A stretch of DNA of 5,353 bases from Acidimicrobiales bacterium (GCA_030044045.1 JASHWO010000164.1:1-5353), one strand, 5' to 3'; shown: positions 1 to 4,879, numbered from the stretch's first letter. Numbers and translations are program-made. The notes: a model not told the origin generated them from the letters alone.

Positions 1-4
1 GATC

Positions 5-301
5 ATGACCACGCTGGCTGCCGACCCCCCCGCCGCGCGTTCGTGCGTCCTCGAGACGTTCAGTGCCGGGCCCGACGCCCTCGAGCACCTGCGGGCGGTG
101 ATCGTGCGCACCCAGGCGGTGTTCGGCTGCACCCGGGGGGGCCTGGTGCTGCCCGCCCTGGACGGTGATCCCCTGTGCTCGATGGCTGTGGGGGCCATGC
201 TCCAGCCCATGCAGGGGTATCTCCGGGCCGACCAGGCCGACCGGCTCCCCGAGCTGGTGCCGGGGTTCGTCTCGTTCCTGGTGCGGGTGGGGGAGGGGTG
301 A
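5..301 (+). CDS. Hypothetical protein, unrecognised; possibly cut by the window edge
   Basis: I do not recognise this 98-residue protein. It looks genuinely coding: only 7 of its 98 codons end in A or T, and the composition is balanced, with Leu, Ala, Val and Arg but also Asp, Glu, Phe and Gln. No signal peptide, membrane segment or catalytic motif is visible; it is probably a small soluble, partly helical protein. The ATG at 5 is the first available start, but the frame is open to the window edge, so the real gene may begin upstream and no ribosome binding site can be judged. Its C-terminal segment, LPELVPGFVSFL followed by VRVGEG, recurs at 1116-1172 as an isolated copy with mostly synonymous changes. 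That supports this reading frame and suggests a family of related genes in the region. It ends 42 bases before the next gene. Confidence 0.6.
   Translation: MTTLAADPPAARSCVLETFSAGPDALEHLRAVIVRTQAVFGCTRGGLVLPALDGDPLCSMAVGAMLQPMQGYLRADQADRLPELVPGFVSFLVRVGEG
245..301 (+). repeat. 57-bp direct repeat, copy 1 (3' end of first ORF)
   Basis: The last 57 bases of the first ORF, stop codon included, recur at 1116-1172 with 52 of 57 positions identical and no gaps. The copies are 871 bases apart and bracket the DUF4160/HTH operon. Two differences are silent third-base changes (CTC/CTG, GTC/GTG). The other three fall in two adjacent codons that change Val to Ala and keep Arg. Confidence 0.85.
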
Positions 302-319
302 GCGGGCGGGGGACTGAAG

Positions 320-339
320 CGTTACCAGCTGTGGTAACG
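320..339. promoter_or_regulatory. Operator-like palindrome over the -10 of the DUF4160 operon
   Basis: Perfect 8-bp arms CGTTACCA (320-327) and TGGTAACG (332-339) flank the 4-base centre GCTG. The right arm overlaps the presumed -10 box at 335-340, so a bound protein would block transcription of the operon. The HTH protein encoded by the second gene is the obvious candidate, giving autoregulation of the toxin-antitoxin kind. The palindrome is seen directly; its function and binding partner are inferred. Confidence 0.6.
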
Positions 340-340
340 T
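335..340 (+). promoter_or_regulatory. -10 box TAACGT, leaderless-type promoter
   Basis: TAACGT matches the actinobacterial TANNNT -10 pattern and ends 6 bases before the GTG at 347, so transcription would begin at or next to the start codon. No Shine-Dalgarno sequence lies before the gene, which fits a leaderless mRNA. No convincing -35 is visible. The 1206 gene has the same arrangement. Confidence 0.45.
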
Positions 341-346
341 TCTGTG

Positions 347-541
347 GTGTCCAAGGTCCGGCGAGGCGGCTACGTCTTCCTCGCGTGGGTCGGTGACCAC
401 GGTCCTCGACACGTGCACGTGTACCGGGACGGCAAGCTGATCGTGAAGTGGGACCTCGACAACTGGCAGCCGATGAAGGGCCAGGCCTCTGGGCGGATCG
501 AACGGTTGCTTCGTGAGTTGGTGAAGGAGCAGAGGTTGTGA
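347..541 (+). CDS. DUF4160 domain protein, toxin-antitoxin-like module, first gene
   Basis: This 64-residue protein has the hallmarks of the DUF4160 family. These are an aromatic-rich N-terminus, the histidine cluster D-H-G-P-R-H-V-H-V-Y-R-D (about residues 17-28), then K-W-D-L-D-N-W-x-P-M-K-G and a helical tail with R-x-x-x-L-x-x-E-L-V. DUF4160 genes are usually paired with a DUF2442-type or HTH partner and often annotated as putative toxin-antitoxin members; the biochemical activity is not established. Two in-frame GTG codons (344 and 347) could start it. I prefer 347 because it lies 6 bases after the TAACGT -10 and there is no ribosome binding site. The stop overlaps the next start in GTGA (538-541), implying translational coupling. 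Codons are less GC-biased than in the first ORF, hinting at separate acquisition. Confidence 0.8.
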   Translation: MSKVRRGGYVFLAWVGDHGPRHVHVYRDGKLIVKWDLDNWQPMKGQASGRIERLLRELVKEQRL

Positions 542-1020
542 AGATCTTTGGTGTTGCTGCGAACAACCGGAAGCGGGCCTTTGAGGTCCGCCTTCGTAGC
601 CGAACGCTGGCTTTTCCTTATGCCAGGGTCGATCCGAGGCCGTCGGCAGGTGATCGGATCGTCGATGTATCGGTCGATCCAGAGCTGGGCAGGGAGGGCT
701 TCACGTATCGGTTGGCCTCCGGTGCCGAAGGCAGCGTGCACGTGGACGCCGTGCTCGAGTACAACGCAGACCCTTCCTACATGGCGGAGCTGGCTCTGTA
801 TGGCCTCACGCAGGAAGCTCGTGAACGGTTCGAGGCTTCTGGGCTCTCTGTTCGCGAAGTGGCGCGCTGGCTGGGCACCTCTCCCGCACAGCTCTACCGC
901 CTCCTTGACCCCACCAACTACGCCAAGTCGATACGCCAGTTGCTGGCGTTGCTCTATGTCCTCGGGTGCGAGGTCGACGTGCGGGTCACCGAGCGCCCTC
1001 GCGGCCGTTTGGCCAGCTGA
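538..1020 (+). CDS. HTH regulator paired with DUF4160, toxin-antitoxin-like module, second gene
   Basis: The 160-residue protein belongs to a recognisable family found downstream of DUF4160 genes. Residues 15-75 form a beta-rich segment (FPYAR, then V-D-P-E-L-G-R-E-G-F-T-Y) reminiscent of DUF2442. Residues about 80-100 form a helical linker. Residues about 102-145 are a helix-turn-helix with S-V-R-E-V-A-R-W-L-G-T-S-P-A-Q-L-Y-R-L-L followed by R-Q-L-L-A-L-L. The start is GTG at 538, overlapping the upstream stop by 4 bases. The likely role is DNA-binding repressor and partner of the DUF4160 protein, acting on the palindrome at 320-339; this is inferred from the arrangement. Of its first 30 codons, 12 end in A or T, in contrast to the first ORF. 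Which gene, if either, is a toxin cannot be read from sequence. Confidence 0.8.
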   Translation: MKIFGVAANNRKRAFEVRLRSRTLAFPYARVDPRPSAGDRIVDVSVDPELGREGFTYRLASGAEGSVHVDAVLEYNADPSYMAELALYGLTQEARERFEASGLSVREVARWLGTSPAQLYRLLDPTNYAKSIRQLLALLYVLGCEVDVRVTERPRGRLAS

Positions 1021-1115
1021 TCTCCGCTCCTTTGGGAGATCGATGGTGCCTGTGGTGCCGTATCGCGAGGTGCCGGGGCGTCAGGTGGGTGCCGGTCACC
1101 CGCGGGCCGTCTCAC

Positions 1116-1172
1116 CTGCCCGAGCTGGTGCCGGGGTTCGTGTCGTTCCTGGCCAGGGTGGGGGAGGGGTGA
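1116..1172 (+). pseudogene. Duplicated C-terminal gene tail (direct repeat copy 2)
   Basis: This encodes LPELVPGFVSFL then ARVGEG and a stop, matching the end of the first ORF (52 of 57 bases). The open frame continues upstream to 966, but those codons read antisense-like sequence across the HTH gene's end and bear no resemblance to the first ORF. Only the tail of a paralogous gene therefore survives. The change pattern (two silent third-base changes, Arg kept through CGG to AGG, one Val to Ala) suggests divergence under protein-level selection before truncation. The fragment lies just upstream of the leaderless 1206 gene, as copy 1 lies just upstream of the DUF4160 operon. Confidence 0.65.
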
Positions 1173-1193
1173 GGGGGACGGCATAGCGCCGGC

Positions 1194-1199
1194 TAACCT
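1194..1199 (+). promoter_or_regulatory. -10 box TAACCT, leaderless-type promoter
   Basis: TAACCT fits TANNNT and ends 6 bases before the ATG at 1206, the same geometry as the DUF4160 operon. A short imperfect dyad (TAGC at 1184-1187 and GCTA at 1192-1195) touches the box. No clear -35 and no Shine-Dalgarno are seen. Confidence 0.4.
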
Positions 1200-1205
1200 G
1201 GTCGC

Positions 1206-1400
1206 ATGCCGGAGATCGGGGACGTCGAGCGAGGGGTGGCCCACTTGGCGTTGGTATCGCCGGTGTTCGGGGACATCCCGACCAAGGTCGCTGTGGCGGC
1301 CAAACGCGAGGTCGAGCGTCGCCTCCGGCTCGGGCTGCCGGTCTTCGTGGACCGGGGGAACGGGGTCGAAGACCTCAACGCTCGTCGCGCGACGCGCTGA
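1206..1400 (+). CDS. Small hypothetical protein next to a zeta-toxin-like remnant
   Basis: This 64-residue protein starts with ATG right behind a leaderless-type -10. Its centre, A-A-K-R-E-V-E-R-R-L-R-L-G-L-P-V-F-V-D-R-G-N-G-V, is a charged helix followed by a beta strand of the kind 'glycine, Leu-Pro-Val, hydrophobic strand, short turn'. That layout is seen in small proteins often annotated beside zeta-type AAA kinases. The resemblance is from memory and weak, so I assign no function. Its last 26 bases overlap the 3' end of the zeta-like remnant on the opposite strand (1375-1400), so the two genes converge rather than form an operon. It has high-GC codon use and no signal peptide or membrane segment. 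Confidence 0.5.
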   Translation: MPEIGDVERGVAHLALVSPVFGDIPTKVAVAAKREVERRLRLGLPVFVDRGNGVEDLNARRATR

Positions 1401-1623
1401 CCACCCCGACCCTGCCAGCTACCTCCACCAATCGCGACCACCGCACCGGGTCCATCACCAGCGGAACTGGCTCGGTGTGGGTTCCCGCCGCCACTCTGCG
1501 GCCCTCGCCGTTGCTGTTGTTGATCACCAGCCACGCGTCCACTGCCGGCAGGCACAGGTCGAACAGGGTCCGCAACCCTGCCGCCCACCGGCGACGGACC
1601 ACCGGCTCAGGCACGTCGTGGCC
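1375..1623 (-). pseudogene. Zeta-toxin-like kinase, C-terminal remnant
   Basis: Read on the minus strand, 1623 to 1375 encodes about 82 residues ending in a proper stop. They start G-H-D-V-P-E-P-V-V-R-R-R-W, then A-G-L-R-T-L-F-D-L-C-L-P-A-V-D-A-W and V-I-N-N-S-N-G. This is the characteristic C-terminal third of zeta-toxin/UDP-N-acetylglucosamine-kinase-like P-loop ATPases: the 'GGHDVPExVIRRR' segment, an 'LRNLFxLYxPLADxW' helix and a 'DNS' turn. The N-terminal part with the Walker A motif is absent. To the right of about 1620 the plus strand codes for a serine recombinase, and the minus-strand frame there is only its shadow. The gene is therefore truncated and cannot make an active kinase. 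The frame staying open rightward to 2964 is incidental. Confidence 0.65.
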
Positions 1624-2901
1624 CGGCTCTACGTCGACAACGACGTGAGCGCCTTCAAAGCCAAGGTCAAGCGGCCTGAGTTCGAGCGATTGCTGAGCGA
1701 TCTGGAATCCGGCGCTCTCGACGGGGTGGTGGTCTACGACCTCGACCGCTTCGCCCGCCAACCACGCGACCTGGAGCGGGCAATCGAGATCTTCGACACT
1801 CGGCCAAGCCTCGCGTTCGCCACCGTGCAGTCCGACCTGGACCTCTCGACGCCCGACGGGAAGACCCACGCAAGAGTGATGATCGCCTTCGCCAACAAGT
1901 CCTCGATGGACACGTCCCGCCGACTCAAGCGCAAGAACCTGGAGCTGGCCCAACGGGGTATCCCGCGCAGTACCCGCCGCCCGTTCGGCTACGAGGGCGA
2001 CAGGGTGACGATCTGCGACGCCGAGGCCGGGCTGATCCGCCAGGCGGCCACCGACGTACTGCACGGGATGTCGATGCACTCGATCGCCCGGCGCTGGAAC
2101 GAACAGGGCGTCAAGACCTCGACCGGCGGCGAGTGGCGCCAGTCGACGCTGCGCCGCCTGCTCGTCTCCCCCCACATCGCCGGCTACCGCATCCATCAAC
2201 GGCAGATCGCGGTCGACGCCCACGGCGAGAAGGTGACGGCACAACGCCCGCCCATCCTCGACATACCTACCTGGGAGGCGCTGTGCGCCTTCCTCTGCGA
2301 CCCCGAGCGCACGGGCCGCCACACCCATCCCGGCGGCCACAAGCACCTCCTGAGCGGGCTGGTGCGCTGCGGGAAGTGCGGGGCCAAGATGACGGCCAGC
2401 AAGAACCCCCGTCGCCGGCAGGCCCACATGTACGCCTGCAAGCCGGCCACCACCAATGGTGGGTGCGGCGGCATGGGCGTGGCGGGAACACGCCTGGACG
2501 AGCTGGTGGCCCAGCTCGTGCTGCGCCACCTGTCCGACCGCGACGTCGCCCACGAGATCGAGCCGTGGCCGGGCGAAGCCGACCTCGTAGCCACCACCGC
2601 CCGGATCTCCGAGCTGATGGCGGCGTTCTCGGCGGGCGATCTCTCCTCGGAGACCGTGTTCCCGGCCGTTACCAAGCTGGAGAACGAAGCGAACCAGCTC
2701 CGCAGCGATCGGGCGAGCTGGCTGCGTGACCAGGTGGCGCTGGCTAACCGGCCGACGAACGTAGCGACGTCGTGGCCGACCCTGACGCTTGACGAACGCC
2801 GGGCCGTCGTCGGCCAGGTGCTCCAGTCCGTCGTGGTGAAGCCGGCCGAGAAGAAGGGAGGTCGCTTCGATCCCCGGCGGGTCGAGGTCGTCTGGCGATG
2901 A
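1618..2901 (+). pseudogene. Large serine recombinase (phiC31-like), catalytic N-terminus missing
   Basis: Homology begins at V-A-R-L-Y-V-D-N-D-V-S-A-F (1618-1656), which normally lies about 40-50 residues into the protein. The rest of the resolvase domain follows (D-G-V-V-V-Y-D-L-D-R-F-A-R, then T-S-R-R-L-K-R-K-N-L-E-L-A). Next come the Recombinase domain (S-I-A-R-R-W-N-E-Q-G-V to S-P-H-I-A-G-Y), a zinc ribbon with cysteines at codons 2368, 2377, 2437 and 2464, a helical coiled-coil-like stretch (about 2600-2750) and the usual C-terminal V-V-V-K-P strand. The N-terminal Y-x-R-x-S motif with the nucleophilic serine is absent. The frame is open back to a GTG at 1477, but those 47 codons are antisense to the zeta-like remnant. 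As read here it could still bind DNA but not cut it. It would normally integrate or excise a mobile element. Confidence 0.8.
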
Positions 2902-2983
2902 TCGAGGCGATGGCCGCCCAGGCGTCGTCGGTGAGGGGCGGCGCCGCGGCCAACTGCGTGGCAATCCACTCCTCGTCCGTCAT
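2744..2983 (-). CDS. Small hypothetical protein of mobile-element type, antisense overlap with recombinase
   Basis: Starting at the ATG at 2983 on the minus strand, the first 30 residues read M-T-D-E-E-W-I-A-T-Q-L-A-A-A-P-P-L-T-D-D followed by A-W-A-A-I-A-S-I-I-A. Small actinobacterial proteins with a 'W-x-x-x-x-x-A-x-A-P-P-L-T-D-x-x-W-x-x-I' segment are frequent beside integrases and recombinases; their function is unknown to me. The conserved part lies almost wholly outside the recombinase, ending at its stop codon. The remaining 49 residues are basic, low-complexity and antisense to the recombinase 3' end, so they may be non-conserved. No good ribosome binding site precedes 2983. An in-frame GTG at 3019, with AGAGGA 12 bases before it, is an alternative start. 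Confidence 0.45.
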   Translation of the reverse strand: MTDEEWIATQLAAAPPLTDDAWAAIASIIARRPRPAGDRSDLPSSRPASPRRTGAPGRRRPGVRQASGSATTSLRSSAG

Positions 2984-3194
2984 GGGCCGGCCGGGTGACC
3001 GATCTAGCGCGTTTCCCACGCCGCCACGGTTTCCTCTCGTGTTCACCACCGAGCCCATCAGGGGGGTGACACCCGACTTCCTTACGGCCGGGACCGCCGG
3101 CCCCGCCAGTCCCCGGGACTTCCTCACGCCACGCTGAGCACTCATTCCACCGAAGAACGGTCGGGCTGTCCGGCAGTTCTCACAACATTCGGTT

Positions 3195-3233
3195 CCCCCA
3201 CCGCATACCAACAGCGTGGGGAGCAGGTGGGGG
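3195..3233. repeat. Mutually exclusive hairpins
   Basis: CCCCCACC (3195-3202) can pair perfectly with GGTGGGGG (3226-3233). It can instead form a shorter hairpin with GCGTGGGG (3214-3221) with one bulged base. No T-run follows on either strand, so neither is a standard intrinsic terminator. Confidence 0.35.
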
Positions 3234-3302
3234 CGTGGCCGGGGGTATCGGCCCCCCCGCCCGCTACCAACCCCAGGTCACCGGCTTGGAACCCGCGTGG
3301 AA

Positions 3303-3370
3303 GGGGCGGTCAAGGGTGCCGGCCCCGGCCGGTAGCCCGCCACGGGTGGCGGGCGACCCTTGACGGCCCC
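3303..3370. repeat. Three-way-junction inverted repeat
   Basis: An outer stem pairs 3303-3317 (GGGGCGGTCAAGGGT) with 3356-3370 (ACCCTTGACGGCCCC), 14 of 15 positions, the exception being a G-G mismatch at 3308/3365. Inside it are two smaller hairpins. One is CCGG-based (3319-3332). The other has perfect 8-bp arms GCCCGCCA (3335-3342) and TGGCGGGC (3347-3354) around a CGGG loop. It is not a tRNA: there is no T-arm consensus or CCA-type end. It could be a structured RNA, a folded single-stranded DNA recombination or replication site, or a rho-independent-like 3' end without T-run. Confidence 0.55.
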
Positions 3371-3468
3371 GTGGCGATGTCGTCCGCCAGCCATCATGGG
3401 CCGTGCCCCCGCCCCGGCGGGGGCCTGGCTGCTCCCCGTCCTGACCGGCCTCCCGGCGACCGTCACCC

Positions 3469-4005
3469 TCAACCGCCGGCGGCGACCGGCCCGGTGGCCG
3501 GACCCGCCGCACCATTCGCCACCGAGTACGTGGGTGGCCCTGGGTCGCGGGCGACCACCACCACGCCGAACCCCTCCAAGATCCGCAGTAGGAACGTCAC
3601 CCGGCGTTCTGAGACCCCGAGCGCGTAGGCCACCTGGTCGGCGCTCGCCCCGCCGGGGCGGCGCTCCAGGTAGGCGGCGACCTGTTCGAGGCGGCATGTC
3701 CGGGCCGGGCCGGCCGGGGGCCGTTGGACGGCGGCCCAGCGGCGCAGCTCGTCGTGGTCGGCACTGTCCACGAGGTGGACCCGGCCGTCGGGCCACTCGA
3801 CTCCCAGGCGCAGCCGGCCGCCCGCCCCGGCCACCAGCCGGGCGAGGGTGCGCACGCCCGGCTGGTTGGTGCCTGCCTCGACGGCCCGGATCTGCGCCCG
3901 GCTCACCCCCGATCGCTCGGCCAGCACCGCCACCGAAAGGGCGCCGTGGCGGCGCACGTAGCGCGCCACGTCGCTGGCCACCGTTGTCCGAAGCACACGT
4001 CCCAT
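3469..4005 (-). CDS. Two-HTH transcriptional regulator (XRE-type N-terminus)
   Basis: The 178-residue protein has an XRE-like helix-turn-helix at about residues 23-58 (L-A-E-R-S-G-V-S-R-A-Q-I-R-A-V-E-A-G, then P-G-V-R-T-L-A-R-L-V). A middle segment with a W-P-D-G-R-V-H-L-V-D strand follows. A second, winged-helix-like region lies at about 105-150 (V-A-A-Y-L-E-R-R-P, A-D-Q-V-A-Y-A-L-G-V-S-E-R-R-V-T-F-L-L-R-I-L). It is expected to be a cytoplasmic DNA-binding regulator, target unknown. I chose the ATG at 4005 because it precedes the domain closely; a TTG at 4044 would add 13 unlikely residues. No ribosome binding site is obvious. The C-terminal tail is Gly/Ala/Pro-rich. An 11-bp dyad (GCACC, C, GGTGC at 4060-4070) upstream could be its operator. 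It is the only clear gene between 3000 and 5080. Confidence 0.75.
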   Translation of the reverse strand: MGRVLRTTVASDVARYVRRHGALSVAVLAERSGVSRAQIRAVEAGTNQPGVRTLARLVAGAGGRLRLGVEWPDGRVHLVDSADHDELRRWAAVQRPPAGPARTCRLEQVAAYLERRPGGASADQVAYALGVSERRVTFLLRILEGFGVVVVARDPGPPTYSVANGAAGPATGPVAAGG

Positions 4006-4289
4006 GTGGAGAACGGTCGGCCGGGCACCCGCTCCCCCACACAAAGAACGAAATTCCAGGCACCCGGTGCATAGGGTGTGCTGTCCCTACACCCCCGTTT
4101 CGAGGGAACCGGCCCGGCAGGCGAACCGGCCGTCACCACCCCGCCGGGACCCGTTCCCCCGACCTCCCCACGACCTCACGACGGACATCCTCACGGAACC
4201 GGCACCGAGCACTGGACGCACCAGCCGACCGACGAGCCATCACCAGGCGACCCGACCACCACCAACGCACCCGACGACCCCATCACGCG

Positions 4290-4333
4290 GGTACCGGCGG
4301 GCAGGTGCAGGGGCGGCGGCCGGTACCGGCGGG
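4290..4333. repeat. Direct repeats GGTACCGGCGGG
   Basis: The 12-mer occurs at 4290-4301 and 4322-4333, 32 bases apart. Its first 11 bases occur again at 4705-4715. All copies have the same orientation. Confidence 0.5.
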
Positions 4334-4348
4334 ACCGGGACGAGCCGG

Positions 4349-4393
4349 GCGGCCAATGGGACGGACGGATCGCGGGGGGTTTGCGGCCAATGG
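4349..4393. repeat. Direct repeats GCGGCCAATGG
   Basis: The 11-mer occurs at 4349-4359 and 4383-4393, 34 bases apart and directly after the GGTACCGGCGGG pair. Confidence 0.45.
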
Positions 4394-4411
4394 CCGGCGG
4401 CAGTGGGTGCC

Positions 4412-4438
4412 GCAGGTTGCGCCTCCGGCGCAACCTGC
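4412..4438. repeat. Perfect 12-bp hairpin
   Basis: GCAGGTTGCGCC (4412-4423) and GGCGCAACCTGC (4427-4438) pair without mismatch around a TCC loop. It is the strongest simple hairpin in the window. No T-run follows on the plus strand or precedes on the minus strand, so it is not a classical intrinsic terminator, although actinobacteria often terminate without T-tails. Confidence 0.65.
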
Positions 4439-4629
4439 CAGTGTGTCGCTTATGTCGGGTCCGTTGGCGGGGAGGTTCGGACTGGGGGATTCGGGCGAGG
4501 ATCGGTCGGCGGGCATTTGGCCGATAGGTGGGCGGGCGGATGTGGCGGTGGCGTAGGACGGGCTGGGCGTGTGAGGGTGGGGAGGCGAGCTGGGTGGGGT
4601 AGGCAGGGTTGATCCGGGGTCAGGGGTGC

Positions 4630-4658
4630 GGGGCCGCAGGTAGCCCGGAGGCGGCCCC
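4630..4658. repeat. Hairpin with 8-bp arms
   Basis: GGGGCCGC (4630-4637) pairs perfectly with GCGGCCCC (4651-4658) over a 13-base loop. The right arm can alternatively fold with the following GGGGCC around a single base. The function is not apparent. Confidence 0.35.
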
Positions 4659-4858
4659 TGGGGCCTCCAGGACGGCCGCCAAGCCCACGTGGTGCCTGGA
4701 AGGAGGTACCGGCGGCCACGAGCACCACAGGGTGGCTCCCGGTCCGTTTGCAGCCGTGCCGATCATGGCGGTCCCCCTTCGCTCCAGCGCAGCGACGCCA
4801 CGACGTGACGACACCTTGGTAACGGTCGGCCGGGACGGCCGGTCGATGAAAGGGGCTC

Positions 4859-4879
4859 ATGATCCGTTATACGGATCAT
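4859..4879. promoter_or_regulatory. 21-bp operator-like palindrome
   Basis: Perfect 9-bp arms, ATGATCCGT (4859-4867) and ACGGATCAT (4871-4879), surround a TAT centre. On the minus strand the centre contains a good -10, TATAAC (4871-4866), followed 5 bases later by an ATG at 4860, a leaderless-like layout. The protein in that frame looks unconvincing. On the plus strand AAAGGGG precedes an ATG at 4859 that opens only an 18-residue frame. I read it as a regulator binding site; the regulator is unknown. Confidence 0.5.

Larger units (their letters stand above)
2984..3468. other. Gene-free, strongly structured intergenic region
   Basis: No convincing gene is seen on either strand; the open frames are low-complexity Pro/Arg/Gly shadows. 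The stretch holds two copies of a GACTTCCTxACGxC 14-mer (3075-3088 and 3117-3130), a 13-bp palindrome (AGTCCC, C, GGGACT at 3108-3120), competing hairpins at 3195-3233 and the branched fold at 3303-3370. It lies between two minus-strand genes, so it could be the 3' untranslated region of the regulator at 3469-4005. Confidence 0.5.
4006..4858. other. Gene-poor region with sharp strand-composition switch
   Basis: I see no gene I can support. A plus-strand frame from a GTG at 4078 gives a Pro/Thr/Gly/Asp-rich, low-complexity product and is the best of poor candidates. By direct count the plus strand of 4141-4260 has 58 C and 28 G, whereas 4441-4620 has 96 G and 28 C. The turnover lies around the 12-bp hairpin at 4412-4438. 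G-runs at 4575-4608 could favour G-quadruplex or R-loop formation. A consensus Shine-Dalgarno AAGGAGGT at 4700-4707 has no start codon within reach. Confidence 0.5.

Noticed and set aside
1375..2964. Long minus-strand open frame of 529 codons across the recombinase
   Set aside because: Only its last 80 or so residues (1375-1623) look like a real protein family. The rest is antisense to the well-recognised recombinase and kept open by high GC content.
3255..3310. tRNA-like GCGGGTTCCAAGCC on the minus strand
   Set aside because: It does not pair into a T-arm and acceptor stem, and no D-arm or anticodon arm can be laid out.
4441..4475. GTGTCGCTTATGTCGGG resembling an insertion-sequence terminal repeat
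   Set aside because: No partner inverted repeat, transposase fragment or target duplication was found, and the resemblance is from memory only.
4078..4527. Plus-strand frame from GTG 4078
   Set aside because: The Pro/Thr/Asp-rich start is mildly protein-like, but it lacks a ribosome binding site, turns Arg/Gly-rich and runs through the hairpin and direct repeats. Not enough to call.
3360..4556. Long plus-strand open frame of 398 codons
   Set aside because: It is Arg/Pro/Gly-rich low-complexity sequence antisense to the two-HTH regulator, with no domain signal.
4817..4824. TGGTAACG, identical to a half-site of the DUF4160 operator
   Set aside because: It is a lone half-site. A CGTTACCA also occurs inside the recombinase coding sequence (2667-2674), so chance occurrence is likely.
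4450..4860. Minus-strand frame from ATG 4860 behind TATAAC
   Set aside because: The promoter geometry is attractive, but the product becomes a Pro/Thr/Arg low-complexity string antisense to G-rich DNA and shows no recognisable domain.
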